The notes under the pieces were generated by a model that did no database searches, was not told the DNA's origin, and saw nothing but the letters and a program-made list of their open reading frames with translations. From NCBI RefSeq assembly GCF_041199985.1, contig NZ_CP165647.1:1674001-1738000 (forward strand): a stretch of 64,000 nt of DNA, given 5' to 3'. Source of the DNA: Leptotrichia sp. HSP-536 (GTDB lineage: Bacteria; Fusobacteriota; Fusobacteriia; Fusobacteriales; Leptotrichiaceae). The translations under genes were made by a program, and so were the position numbers. Positions 8,933 to 17,988 of this stretch are shown here, in pieces; position 1 is the first letter of the stretch; each line of letters opens with the position of its first letter.

Positions 8933-9214
8933 TTATTTACCTTCTGCTACATTATCAGCTAATTTTTTACCTACTTTAAATTTAACAACTTTTTTTGCAG
9001 GTATTTGAATTTCTTCTTTAGTTTGTGGATTAATTCCAGTTCTTGCCGCTCTTTCTTTTACTTCAAATGTTCCCCATCCAACAAATTGAACTGAATCTCC
9101 TTTTAATAATGATTCTTCAACTGTATCTAAAAATTGGTTTACCAATTCTTCAGCTCTCTTTTTAGTTTCTCCTGTAGCTTTTGCATAAGCATCTACAAAT
9201 TCTTTTTTTGACAT
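8933..9214 (-). CDS. hup: HU family DNA-binding protein
   Basis: Histone-like nucleoid protein of 93 aa, acting as a dimer that bends DNA. It begins MSKKEFVDAYAKATGETKK, contains the core GWGTFEVKERAARTGINPQT, and ends with the beta-arm segment IPAKKVVKFKVGKKL. It stands alone, with its own promoter and terminator. Whether it is HU-alpha-like or another paralogue cannot be told from one copy. Confidence 0.95.
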   Translation of the reverse strand: MSKKEFVDAYAKATGETKKRAEELVNQFLDTVEESLLKGDSVQFVGWGTFEVKERAARTGINPQTKEEIQIPAKKVVKFKVGKKLADNVAEGK

Positions 9215-9261
9215 TTTATTAAAACCTCCGATTTAATTTCATAATTTGAATTTACTAGACT

Positions 9262-9289
9262 ATTATACACTATTTTCAATATTTGTCCA
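9262..9289 (-). promoter_or_regulatory. promoter of the HU gene
   Basis: Minus strand: TGGACA (9284-9289), 16-nt spacer, TATAAT (9262-9267). The GGAGG ribosome site lies 10 nt before the HU start codon. Confidence 0.55.
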
Positions 9290-9403
9290 GTATTTTTTTC
9301 AAATTTCCTGTTTTTTTCACAATTTTTCGTATAACTATATGTTTTCTAATAAAAATATAATATAAATTACGATATTTTTAAAATTCATATACGTATAAAA
9401 TAA

Positions 9404-9431
9404 GTTCAAACACAAATAGAGTACTTTGAAC
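9404..9431 (-). terminator. weak hairpin terminator overlapping the cmk stop codon
   Basis: GTTCAAA (9404-9410) pairs with TTTGAAC (9425-9431); on the minus strand it is followed by TTATTTTATA. The stem contains the cmk stop codon. The T tract is interrupted, so termination strength is uncertain. Confidence 0.4.
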
Positions 9432-10059
9432 ATATATTCAAAATTTCATTTTTTACTTCTTCAATATTTTTAGAAGTTGTATCCACTTCAATTGCATTTT
9501 TGGCTTTTTTCAAGGGACTTTCCTTTCTTGTGGAATCAATTTCATCCCTTTTCAAAATATTTTCATAAATTTCCTCAATTTTTACATTTTCTCCTTTTTT
9601 AACAAGTTCCTTATACCGCCTATTTGCTCTTTCCTTCGCATCTGCGACCAAAAATATTTTTACATCTGCATTTGGAAAAACAACCGTTCCAATATCACGT
9701 CCATCCAGAATAACATTCTTTGATTCTGAAAATTTTCGCTGTAAATCCACCATTTTTTCTCGAACTTCACGTATTGCCGCAATATTAGATACATTTTCTG
9801 AAACAACAGGCTTTCTAATTTCCTCACTTACATCAATATCATCCAAATAAAAGCTATTTTCTTTAATATCGATATTTAAATTATCCAGCATTTTTTTAAT
9901 TTCTTCCAAATCACCTAAAATCCCATCATTTAAAGCCTTTAATGTAACAAGCCTATACATTGCCCCTGTATCAAGATAAACAAGCCCCAAATCCTCTGCA
10001 ATCAATTTTGCGATGGTACTTTTCCCACTTCCAGCAGGACCATCAATAGCAATTATCAT
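9406..10059 (-). CDS. cmk: (d)CMP kinase
   Basis: Phosphorylates CMP and dCMP with ATP. The 217-aa protein starts with the P-loop MIIAIDGPAGSGKSTIAK, followed by LVYLDTGAMYRLVTL. The nucleotide-binding GRDIGTVVFPNADVKIFL and the lid region KERANRRYKELVKKG are both present. Its ATG overlaps the TGA of the upstream membrane-protein gene by 4 nt (ATGA), so the two are translationally coupled. It is the last gene of the ymdB-prmA-GT2-GT-C-cmk operon. Confidence 0.95.
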   Translation of the reverse strand: MIIAIDGPAGSGKSTIAKLIAEDLGLVYLDTGAMYRLVTLKALNDGILGDLEEIKKMLDNLNIDIKENSFYLDDIDVSEEIRKPVVSENVSNIAAIREVREKMVDLQRKFSESKNVILDGRDIGTVVFPNADVKIFLVADAKERANRRYKELVKKGENVKIEEIYENILKRDEIDSTRKESPLKKAKNAIEVDTTSKNIEEVKNEILNICSKYSICV

Positions 10060-11849
10060 TTTCCCCTACTTTCTACTTTTATTAGTTTAATTTCATTATT
10101 TTCTTTTTCTATTCTATAAAAATTATTCGATTCTAAACCATTTTTAAACATTGTAGAATATTTTTTTGAAAAATTTTCATCAAAATCTTTTAAATAAAGA
10201 TAATCATAATTTTTTAAAGTTTCAAATAAATTTTCATCGTCATTATAATAAAATGGTTGAGTTTTTAACGGTGTAGCTTCATATTTAAAAATCCAATGAT
10301 AATATCCTCCATCTTTAGACATATCTGAAATAAAATATACTTTATTATTGGGATTAATACTTATTTCTTTTGGTATTTTTCTTATTTCGTTTCTATATCT
10401 CTTAGCTTTTTTAATTTGTTTTAATTTTTTTATTGTAAACATTTTCATTGTCCTGTTAGTAAAAACTAAAATTATAATACAAATAGTTATAACTTTAATT
10501 GTAATCTTTTCATGCCTTAAAATCATTTTATCTTTAATGAGAATTAATCCATTTAAAAGTATTAAAAATATTACAATTGTAGATAAATATCGACTAAATG
10601 AGGCCAAATTTATTGCTTCTGTAGGACTAAAAATGAAAATATACATAAGCAATAATGAAATTGGATAAATTATAATAATTAGTATGTTATAAATTAATAA
10701 CTTTAATCTTTCATTATCATTTTTTCTAATATATAAATATATCAGTAATCCTATCATAATAATAAAAAATACAGTATATGAAAATATTCCTATTCTTTGC
10801 TTTAAAATAGCCTTAAAAAAATTATTTATTGTTTCGTATTGATATTGCTGACCTTTTCCATCAAAAATTTTTAAAACATTTCCTAATGTTATTTTTCCAG
10901 TTTCCCACATAATATCAACTTTAGTTTTGGATAAATAATATCCCCAGGATTTTTTTGCAATTAAAAGCGAAATCAAGATAGTTATAATTATTTTTAGATT
11001 AAATTTATATTTTTTTGTTAAGATTAAATCAATTATAATATATATCAAACAAAAAACTATAATTGCAGTTCCAGTTGACTTTACTAATGATAAAAATAAT
11101 GTTGCAAGTACCATATCTATAAATTCAAATTTCTTGTTAATTTTTTGTTTTTTCATGTATTCATAAAGAATTATTAAGTAAGCTCCCATTATTGAAAGTA
11201 TTACATCTACAAATAAACTGACATATATTTCTTGATTAAATATTGCTAGAATTAAAAATAGTACAGGATATAGTATTATTTTCGATTTTTTACTTAACGG
11301 TGTCATATTAATCATGGATAATAACAAAATCATCACAAAATAATTTGTTATAAGTTGACTATTATATTCCAAATTAAAACTTCTAAAACCTATTCCTCCT
11401 ACAAAATTATAAAAATATTGTATGATTGCTGTTGCAGGCGGATATGTCTTAAAAATTATAGTTGATTTACTATTATTAGAAAGTTCGTTAAACAAAACCA
11501 TATTTTTAACAGTTAAGAGCCAGTGACTAAAATCGTCCCAGACTATTGATATAAATCCAATTAACAGTATTGCCATTATACCATATAAAATAATAAAACT
11601 TTTAAATTTCTCCCAGATTTCCTTCCAGTTTTTTTTCTCTTTAAATACATCATAAATAAAATATATCAACGCTCCAATTGATAACAAAATTATAAAAACA
11701 TTTCCATAAATGAAGCTTGAAAACATTAATCCACTAAAATACAACACTGTCATTATAAAAAAGAAAATTGTTGGTGCAATAATTTCAGCTTTTCTTCTCG
11801 AAATTTTTGAATACAAAAACACTAAACTTAAAAAAATTAATAAAAACAC
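10056..11849 (-). CDS. polytopic membrane protein, probable GT-C-type glycosyltransferase
   Basis: 597 residues with about 11-13 hydrophobic segments and a soluble C-terminal tail of ~110 residues. After the third or fourth helix an extracytoplasmic loop carries WDDFSHWLLTVKNM, then TYPPATAIIQYFY. An acidic pair in the first large loop plus a YPP segment is typical of GT-C-fold sugar transferases that use polyprenyl-phosphate sugars. It starts with GTG at 11849, sharing one base with the TAG of the upstream GT2/GtrA gene. That partner could make the lipid-linked donor. The sugar and acceptor are unknown. Confidence 0.6.
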   Translation of the reverse strand: MFLLIFLSLVFLYSKISRRKAEIIAPTIFFFIMTVLYFSGLMFSSFIYGNVFIILLSIGALIYFIYDVFKEKKNWKEIWEKFKSFIILYGIMAILLIGFISIVWDDFSHWLLTVKNMVLFNELSNNSKSTIIFKTYPPATAIIQYFYNFVGGIGFRSFNLEYNSQLITNYFVMILLLSMINMTPLSKKSKIILYPVLFLILAIFNQEIYVSLFVDVILSIMGAYLIILYEYMKKQKINKKFEFIDMVLATLFLSLVKSTGTAIIVFCLIYIIIDLILTKKYKFNLKIIITILISLLIAKKSWGYYLSKTKVDIMWETGKITLGNVLKIFDGKGQQYQYETINNFFKAILKQRIGIFSYTVFFIIMIGLLIYLYIRKNDNERLKLLIYNILIIIIYPISLLLMYIFIFSPTEAINLASFSRYLSTIVIFLILLNGLILIKDKMILRHEKITIKVITICIIILVFTNRTMKMFTIKKLKQIKKAKRYRNEIRKIPKEISINPNNKVYFISDMSKDGGYYHWIFKYEATPLKTQPFYYNDDENLFETLKNYDYLYLKDFDENFSKKYSTMFKNGLESNNFYRIEKENNEIKLIKVESRGK

Positions 11850-12913
11850 TATTTTTCTCTCCTTTCAAATACCCATTCTCGTTGAATATAATAATTTACA
11901 ACAAAAATTATTAAATCTATTATTATTTTTAAAAATATTACATTTTCATTGATAATCACTTTATGTAAAAATTTTACTGAATACCCTGAAACAAACATTT
12001 GTATTATTACCAAAATATAATATTTTAATAAGCTTTTTTTATTGAATGATTTAAAAACTTTATTTCTATTTAATGTATAATTTAGTATTGAGGAAAGCAC
12101 TCTTGCTATTATTGTCGCATTCAAAATTGTAAATTTAAAGATTCTAAAGATTCCGAATAGTGAAATATCTATTGCAAAAGATAGAATAGCTACAATAATA
12201 TATTTAAAAAATAATGAATATATTGCAATTGAATCACGAATAGGATTAAAATGTGATGATTCGTTATTTTTTATGTAAACTGTATGTATTGGCACTTCCT
12301 TAAATTTATATCCTAAATTTTTGTTATCAATTAACATATTTGTCTCGTATTCAAATCTTTCACCTTTAACTTCTAAAAAATCTTTTACTTGATTTTTACT
12401 AAATGCTCTTAAGCCAGTTTGAGTATCGTTTATGTCTAGTCCTAAAAGATAGTTGAAAATCCATCTTGTCATTTTATTTCCAAATTTACTTTTAAATGGT
12501 ATTTTATCTTTTCCACTCTTCAAGTTTTTGTCAAAATCTCGTTTCCCCAGAATTAATGTATCTAAGTTTTTATTTGAATTTTCTAAACAATATATTATGT
12601 CTTCAATTAAATGCTGCCCATCAGAATCAGCAGTAACTACACTTTTTAAATTTTTAGTTTCATTTAATATGTAATTAAATGCTGTCTTCAATGCTCTTCC
12701 TTTTCCTAAATTTACGGCATGTTTCAAAACTACAATATTCTTTTCTTTAATTTTTTCAAATATAGCATCAAATTTTTTTAAACTTCCATCATTGACAACA
12801 ACTATACTAAGCTTTATATTATTTTCTGCAATTTTAGATTTAAAATTATCTAATAAATCCAAAAAATTTTCATTTGGATTTAAACTTGGTATTACTAGTA
12901 CGTTTTCTTCCAC
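11849..12913 (-). CDS. glycosyltransferase family 2 fused to a GtrA-like membrane domain
   Basis: Residues 1-220 form a GT-A-fold dolichyl-phosphate-sugar-synthase-like domain: VLVIPSLNPNENF, VVVNDGS, the metal-binding ADSDGQH, and DTQTGLRAFS. The SSHFNPIRDSIAIY segment leads into about four membrane helices (residues ~228-350) typical of GtrA proteins, ending NYYIQREWVFERREK. Such fusions are thought to make and flip polyprenyl-phosphate sugars for transfer outside the membrane. The next gene encodes a GT-C-like enzyme that could use the product. The modified polymer is unknown. Confidence 0.8.
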   Translation of the reverse strand: MEENVLVIPSLNPNENFLDLLDNFKSKIAENNIKLSIVVVNDGSLKKFDAIFEKIKEKNIVVLKHAVNLGKGRALKTAFNYILNETKNLKSVVTADSDGQHLIEDIIYCLENSNKNLDTLILGKRDFDKNLKSGKDKIPFKSKFGNKMTRWIFNYLLGLDINDTQTGLRAFSKNQVKDFLEVKGERFEYETNMLIDNKNLGYKFKEVPIHTVYIKNNESSHFNPIRDSIAIYSLFFKYIIVAILSFAIDISLFGIFRIFKFTILNATIIARVLSSILNYTLNRNKVFKSFNKKSLLKYYILVIIQMFVSGYSVKFLHKVIINENVIFLKIIIDLIIFVVNYYIQREWVFERREK

Positions 12914-12948
12914 TTATATTTTATTTCCTTTCATTGTATTAGCTTATA

Positions 12949-13872
12949 CTATTTTTCATATTTAAAAATAAGTGACACCCAGTTATTTTTCTCTCTCCTG
13001 TCAATTTGCTTCAAATTATAATTTTCAGCCTTTTTCACAAATACCTCTTCCTTTTCATTCAAAATCCCAGAAAAAATAACTGTTGCAGCTTTTTCCAAAA
13101 TCTTTTCTATATCTTCAAGCAATTTTTCTAGAACATCCACCAAAATATTTGACACAACCAAGTCATATTTCTCATTCACATCGTCCACAAGATTCCCAAT
13201 TATTACTTCAAAATCATCATTTATACCATTTTTATAAAAGTTTTCCAAAACTACATCTCGAACTTTTTCATCAATGTCAATTCCAACAACTTTTTTTACC
13301 CCTAATTTTTTCCCAATTAACATCAAAATACCCGAGCCACATCCTATATCCAGCAATTTTTCCTTGCCTTTCACATACTTTTCTAAAAACTCTACACAAA
13401 GCGAAGTCGTTTCATGTGTCCCTGTCCCAAAAGCAAGTCCTGGATCAATTTCTATCACAATTTCATTGCTTTCTGGTTCGTATTCATCCCAACTCGGTTT
13501 TATTACAATGTTGTCAGTTATATTCACAGTATGAAAATATTTTTTCCATTCATCTTGCCAATCCTCGTCATTGCATTTGGCTGTGTAAATTTCATACATA
13601 AATTCTGTATTTTCATTTTGAAATTCTTTCAAGTTATTAAAAATAATATTTAATTTTGTATTTGCAAATCTGTTGTCAACAACGTATCCAATTATGCTCC
13701 AAACATCGTTTTTAATAGAAAAATTTGCATTATAGTCAAGTTTATTTTCAGAGAAATAATCGATTACTTCAATTTGTTTAATCCCAATTTCATCAAACAT
13801 ATTTATCAATTTTACTTTAGTTTCTTCTAAATTATCTGAAACATAATCTACTTTTACTTTTATCCACTTCAT
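12949..13872 (-). CDS. prmA: ribosomal protein L11 methyltransferase
   Basis: SAM-dependent methylation of ribosomal protein L11. The ~120-residue N-terminal substrate-recognition part ends at the diagnostic IDPGLAFGTGTHETT, then the catalytic domain has LLDIGCGSGILMLIG and VVGIDIDEKVRDVVLEN. The NPPY-like motif reads SNILVDVL, as usual in PrmA. 307 aa is normal length. It lies 22 nt after ymdB and 35 nt before the GT2/GtrA gene. Confidence 0.93.
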   Translation of the reverse strand: MKWIKVKVDYVSDNLEETKVKLINMFDEIGIKQIEVIDYFSENKLDYNANFSIKNDVWSIIGYVVDNRFANTKLNIIFNNLKEFQNENTEFMYEIYTAKCNDEDWQDEWKKYFHTVNITDNIVIKPSWDEYEPESNEIVIEIDPGLAFGTGTHETTSLCVEFLEKYVKGKEKLLDIGCGSGILMLIGKKLGVKKVVGIDIDEKVRDVVLENFYKNGINDDFEVIIGNLVDDVNEKYDLVVSNILVDVLEKLLEDIEKILEKAATVIFSGILNEKEEVFVKKAENYNLKQIDRREKNNWVSLIFKYEK

Positions 13873-13894
13873 TTTAAAAATTTTCCCCTATTTT

Positions 13895-14674
13895 TTATAT
13901 CTCATCATATCCCATATTTACACGTTTTATCAAAGCCGCTTTTCCAGTATTCTCATTCACTTCCAGCTCAATCCCGTTAATTCTTAAATTTTCTTCACAA
14001 ACTGAATATTTAGTCGGCATTCCATCCTTAAATCTTTGAATGCTTTCACGTCTATTCATTCCCAAAATACCGTCATGTCCTCCAGTCATTCCTATATCTG
14101 AAATATATGCTGTACCTCCCGGCAAAATTCTCTCATCTGCAGTCTGTGTATGTGTATGCGTTCCATAAACAGCCGATACTTTCCCAGTTAGATTCCATCC
14201 CATAGCCTGTTTTTCAGAAGTCGCTTCCCCATGAAAATCAAGAATAATGATATCTGTTTCTTCCTTAATCTTTGGTAAAACTTCCTCTACTGCCAAAAAT
14301 GGACATGCGATTGGTGGCATAAATACTTTACATTGGGCATTTATAACTGCCACTTTTACTCCATTTTTTTCTACAATTGTGTATCCGTTTCCTGGTGCTT
14401 CTTTTGTAAAATTTATTGGTCTAATTAAATTTTTCTGTTCATTAATATAAGTGTAAATTTCCCTTTTATCCCAGCTATGATTTCCAAGAGTAATAACATC
14501 TGCTCCCCGTTCAAACATTTCCTTTGCAATTTTCACATTAATTCCAAATCCACCAGCAGAATTTTCGCCATTTACAATAATAAAATCATAATTCTGTTTT
14601 CGTTTTTCCAAATATTTAAATAACGTATTTCTACCCGGCCTACCAACAATATCACCGATTATCAAAAATTTCAT
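13895..14674 (-). CDS. YmdB-family metallophosphoesterase (2',3'-cyclic nucleotide phosphodiesterase-like)
   Basis: The 259-aa protein belongs to the YmdB/TIGR00282 calcineurin-like family. Metal ligands are visible in order: MKFLIIGDIVGRPGR (Asp), VNGENSAGGFGI (Glu/Asn), LGNHSWD (Asn-His), ILDFHGEATSEKQA and GTHTHTQTADERIL. In Bacillus the homologue affects biofilm formation and is encoded beside rny. Here too rny lies directly upstream (14.98-16.55 kb), separated by a terminator. First gene of the prmA-cmk operon. Confidence 0.88.
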   Translation of the reverse strand: MKFLIIGDIVGRPGRNTLFKYLEKRKQNYDFIIVNGENSAGGFGINVKIAKEMFERGADVITLGNHSWDKREIYTYINEQKNLIRPINFTKEAPGNGYTIVEKNGVKVAVINAQCKVFMPPIACPFLAVEEVLPKIKEETDIIILDFHGEATSEKQAMGWNLTGKVSAVYGTHTHTQTADERILPGGTAYISDIGMTGGHDGILGMNRRESIQRFKDGMPTKYSVCEENLRINGIELEVNENTGKAALIKRVNMGYDEI

Positions 14675-14979
14675 TTAAAATCATCCCTTTACATTCTATT
14701 TATCTAACACACTCAAACCTTTTTAAATTTGAACTGACAAAAACTATATAAATCCAAAATTTAAATAAAACAACTATAATTTTTGAGTTCCATTTTAAAA
14801 TGATTTTACTGTATTTTTATTTATAATATTTATTATACTACATATTATTGTTTTTTTATAGTTTTTCTTAATTTATTTTTTTTATATTTTAATTTTTATT
14901 ATAAAAAGAGCCTCCAGACTAAAAATTATCTCAAAAAGATATTTTTAACGGATAAGCTCTCTTTTTAACTCATTTTTAT
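14675..14979. other. intergenic region between ymdB and rny
   Basis: About 300 bases of AT-rich sequence. It holds the rny terminator at its right end and, on the minus strand, a TATAAT box near 14.84 kb that could be the -10 of the ymdB operon, though no convincing -35 is visible. I see no ORF or stable RNA in it. Confidence 0.5.
14903..14966 (-). terminator. long-stem intrinsic terminator of rny
   Basis: AAAAAGAGC (14903-14911) pairs with GCTCTCTTTTT (14956-14966), and an inner stem pairs TAAAAATTATC with GATATTTTTA. On the minus strand the hairpin ends in a T run. Confidence 0.65.
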
Positions 14980-16287
14980 TTATTTTGCATATTCCACAGC
15001 TCTAGTTTCCCTAATAACAGTAACTTTTATCTGTCCTGGATATTGCATTTTCTCTTCGATTTCTTTTGCTACATCTCTAGCTAGTATTGTAGCTCTGTCA
15101 TCATCAATATTATCTGGATGAACAATTAATCTTAATTCTCTACCAGCCTGAATTGCATATGAACTTTCAATTCCTTCATGGTTATTAGCAATCTCTTCTA
15201 ATTGTTCAAGACGTTTCAAGTAATTTGACAACGTTTCACGTCTTGCTCCTGGTCTTGATGCTGAAATAGAGTCCGCCGCTTGTACTAGTACAGCTTCTAT
15301 ACTTAACTGTTCGACTTCATTATGGTGAGCCTCAACTGCATTTATTACAATTTCACTTTCTTTTGAAAATTTTCTTAAAAATTCTCCACCGTTTAAAGCA
15401 TGAGAACCTTCCTGTTCATGTGAAAAAGCTTTTCCTATATCATGCAGCAATGCCGCTCTTTTGGCTATATCAACATTTGCACCAATTTCTGCAGCCAAAG
15501 CCGAAGCTATATGTGCAACTTCTATTGAGTGCTGTAAAATATTTTGTCCAAAAGATGTTCTAAATTTCAAACGTCCAAATACTTTTAAAACTTCACGTGG
15601 CAACGTCGGAATGCCTACTTCCAAAATAGCTTGTTCTGCTGCATCCAATATACTTTCATCTACTTCATGCTGTGCCTTTGCTACGACTTCTTCTATTTTT
15701 GTTGGGTGGATACGTCCATCTGAAATTAATTTTTCAAGAGCGATTTTGGCTACTTCTCTTCTTACACCATCAAATGAAGACAGTACAACCGCTTCAGGTG
15801 TATCATCAATTATTAAATCAACTCCCGTTGCAGCTTCAATAGCTCTTATATTTCTTCCTTCACGTCCAATAATTCTACCTTTCATTTCTTCACTTGGCAG
15901 CTGAATAACTGAAATTGTAGAATCTACAACATAATCTGAAGCTGCCTTTCCAATCGCTGTAGAAATTATTCTTTTGGAAATTCTATCTTTTTCCCTGTCT
16001 AAATTATGCTCATAATCTCTTATCAATACAGCCTTGTCATGATCCAGCTCGTTTTCCAGTTTAGTTAAAATAATTTTTCTGGCATCTTCCTGTGTCAATT
16101 CAGAAATCCTTTCCAGTTCTTTCTCTTCATTGGCAATTAATTCATCTAAATCTTTTTCTTTACGAGATAATTTTTCACGATATTTTTCAATTTTTAATTC
16201 TTTTTCTTCTAACCGTTCCATTTTTATTTCTAACGTTTCTTCTTTTTTTGCGATTCGTTCTTCCTTTATAGCAAGTTCTGATTTCAT
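14980..16287 (-). CDS. rny: ribonuclease Y, intact catalytic part
   Basis: Endoribonuclease that initiates mRNA decay. From the internal Met at 16287 this frame covers 435 aa: a charged coiled coil (residues 1-115), a KH RNA-binding domain with MKGRIIGREGRNIRAIEAAT, and the HD domain with IAKRAALLHDIGKAFSHE and AVEAHHNEVEQLS. Full-length RNase Y is ~520 aa with an N-terminal membrane helix. Here those ~87 codons exist upstream but are broken by three single-base frameshifts (see the adjacent entry). If the frameshifts are real, only a soluble form could be made from this Met or a nearby start. Confidence 0.93.
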   Translation of the reverse strand: MKSELAIKEERIAKKEETLEIKMERLEEKELKIEKYREKLSRKEKDLDELIANEEKELERISELTQEDARKIILTKLENELDHDKAVLIRDYEHNLDREKDRISKRIISTAIGKAASDYVVDSTISVIQLPSEEMKGRIIGREGRNIRAIEAATGVDLIIDDTPEAVVLSSFDGVRREVAKIALEKLISDGRIHPTKIEEVVAKAQHEVDESILDAAEQAILEVGIPTLPREVLKVFGRLKFRTSFGQNILQHSIEVAHIASALAAEIGANVDIAKRAALLHDIGKAFSHEQEGSHALNGGEFLRKFSKESEIVINAVEAHHNEVEQLSIEAVLVQAADSISASRPGARRETLSNYLKRLEQLEEIANNHEGIESSYAIQAGRELRLIVHPDNIDDDRATILARDVAKEIEEKMQYPGQIKVTVIRETRAVEYAK

Positions 16288-16551
16288 TTTCTTTATTTCG
16301 TCATCTGCTATTTTTTCTCATTTAACAATTCTTCTTTTACTTTTAATGTTTCTTCTTTTCTAAACGATTCTATTTCTCTTTCAACTTCTTTTTTGATGTT
16401 TCAAGCCTTCTTTTGGCATCAACGATTTTTAATTCCAGTTCGTTCAAATCTCCATATTTTTTCTTAAAAATTGAACTTACAAAAAAATAAGCTATAAAAA
16501 AGTTAAAAAAGAAAAAATAACAATCAACAAAATAGTTATTGATATGCTCAT
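16288..16551 (-). pseudogene. rny: frameshifted 5' part of rny (membrane anchor and start of coiled coil)
   Basis: An ATG at 16551 with a GGGAG ribosome site opens MSISITILLIVIFSFLTF, the membrane helix expected for RNase Y. It then hits a stop. Adding one base at each of three six-base homopolymers (16496-16501, 16389-16394, 16311-16316) restores one continuous frame through FIAYFFVSSIFKKKYGDL, KIVDAKRRLETSKKEVEREI and LLNEKKIADDEIKKMKSE into the intact ORF. All three lesions lie within 191 nt and all are one base short in a run of six. Either consensus errors or a genuinely decayed 5' end. Confidence 0.85.
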
Positions 16552-16563
16552 TTTTCTCCCTTC

Positions 16564-16965
16564 TTATTTTTTTTCAGCTACATTTGAAATCTTCCAAGTT
16601 TTATTATCTGTTTTTTTCCATATTAATCTGTAATAATTACTTTCTGAAGCATAATTAATGACCATTAGATTATTTGCTTTATTTTTTGATATGACATTCA
16701 CATTAGAAAAAACAAATGTCAACTTTGAAAGGTCGTATTCTTGCATTTTTTTTACAATAATATTATTTTTAAATGTAGGCAAAAAAATTTCTTTTAATTT
16801 ATCATATTCATTTGAGCTGGCAGCTTTTTTCAAATCTTCTGTAATATTCATTATCTCAGTATTAATTGCATTTATTTCAATTTGAGAAATTCTATTGCTG
16901 GAAGCATCTAAACTTGTGCAGCTCATTAAAATTAACAAAATAAATAGACATAAATATTTTTTCAT
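16564..16965 (-). CDS. small lipoprotein of unknown function
   Basis: The open frame reaches to 16989, but the ATG at 16965 is preceded by GGAGG (16971-16975) and gives the lipoprotein signal MKKYLCLFILLILMSC, so I prefer it (133 aa). The mature part is a helix-rich segment followed by a compact domain with paired Ser/Asn- and Lys-rich stretches (NYASESNYYRLIWKKTDN) that suggests an NTF2-like fold, but I do not recognise the family. It precedes rny by 12 nt and is probably in the same transcript. Confidence 0.7.
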   Translation of the reverse strand: MKKYLCLFILLILMSCTSLDASSNRISQIEINAINTEIMNITEDLKKAASSNEYDKLKEIFLPTFKNNIIVKKMQEYDLSKLTFVFSNVNVISKNKANNLMVINYASESNYYRLIWKKTDNKTWKISNVAEKK

Positions 16966-17053
16966 ATTTTCCTCCAAAAACTTCGTCATTTAATTTTATC
17001 ATAAATTTTTCACATATTCAAGTTAGAAAAAATAAATTTTTACTTCTTCTGCT

Positions 17054-17917
17054 CTATTTTTTCTTATTTCTCCATCTTTTATGCTGCCACATATACTGCT
17101 CTGGATATTCTCTAATAATTTCTTCAAATTCATGATAAATTTTTTGCATATTAAATCTCATTGTTTCCTTTAATTTTTCTTGTTTCTCAATTTCAATAAT
17201 TTTCTTATTTTTTACACGAATTACATCCCCATCAAACACTGCATAGGCCAATACTATCGGAATTTTATGTTTTATTGAAAGCAGTACAGGACCTGCTACT
17301 CCTGTTGTTTCACGTCCAAAAAATGTTACATTTACATCTTTTCCATAATGATCCGAAGCTAATGCAATAATTGACTCTTCATTTATTGCTTTTCGCAATG
17401 CATCGCTATCATGCAGCGGCAATGAATTAAGTCCACCTTTTTCACGCCATTTTGTCATTAAATCATTTATTTTTTTATTTTTCTGATTTCTAAAAACAGC
17501 ATAAAATTTTCTAATATCTTTCATTTTACTTCCAGCTTCAAATCCACCAAGATGAAGCGACACAATTAAAACAGCCTTTTCATTATTTTCACAGACCTGT
17601 TTCATAAGTTCCTTATTTTCCACAACAGTATTTCCATCCTTTGTAATTTCCTCCAGAAAAATCGAAGTCATAATCATTTTTCCCATAGTTTTATAGGATT
17701 CTTTTGCAATTCTCTCAACTTCCTTTTCATTTTTTTCAGGAAAAGCATTTTTTATATTATCTATCGCGAGCAACCGTCTTTTTTTTATAAGGTAATACCC
17801 AATTACTCCAAGATTTTCAAAAATTTTATATCTAACTTTAAGAGAAAAAACTGACAAAATCTTTTTTAACAAAATTACAAAAAATCCTGATATTTTCTCA
17901 CTTATTTTATATTCCAT
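17054..17917 (-). CDS. lipid A biosynthesis-type lysophospholipid acyltransferase (LpxL/HtrB family)
   Basis: 287-aa membrane-associated acyltransferase. The HX4(D/E) catalytic motif appears as SLHLGGFEAGSK. The region FRNQKNKKINDLMTKWREK and the block ALASDHYGKDVNVTFFGRETTGVAGP are typical of late acyltransferases of lipid A. The C-terminus has PEQYMWQHKRWRNKK, the family's final motif (WxHRRWK). An N-terminal hydrophobic helix anchors it to the inner membrane. Together with kdtA it supports LPS synthesis. Its chain-length preference and acylation position are unknown. Confidence 0.85.
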   Translation of the reverse strand: MEYKISEKISGFFVILLKKILSVFSLKVRYKIFENLGVIGYYLIKKRRLLAIDNIKNAFPEKNEKEVERIAKESYKTMGKMIMTSIFLEEITKDGNTVVENKELMKQVCENNEKAVLIVSLHLGGFEAGSKMKDIRKFYAVFRNQKNKKINDLMTKWREKGGLNSLPLHDSDALRKAINEESIIALASDHYGKDVNVTFFGRETTGVAGPVLLSIKHKIPIVLAYAVFDGDVIRVKNKKIIEIEKQEKLKETMRFNMQKIYHEFEEIIREYPEQYMWQHKRWRNKKK

Positions 17918-17947
17918 TTTATTTATTCTAACTCCTTAAAATTTTTA

Positions 17948-17979
17948 AAAAAAGAGCATACATAAATACGCTCTTTTTT
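17948..17979 (-). terminator. intrinsic terminator of rpsO
   Basis: AAAAAAGAGC (17948-17957) pairs with GCTCTTTTTT (17970-17979). On the minus strand the stem ends in a run of T. It lies just after the rpsO stop. Confidence 0.8.
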
Positions 17980-17988
17980 CTTTACTTA

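Noticed and set aside
13083..13653. Long plus-strand frames opposite prmA and other genes
   Set aside because: They are shadows of well-recognised genes on the other strand, lacking ribosome sites and having low-complexity products.
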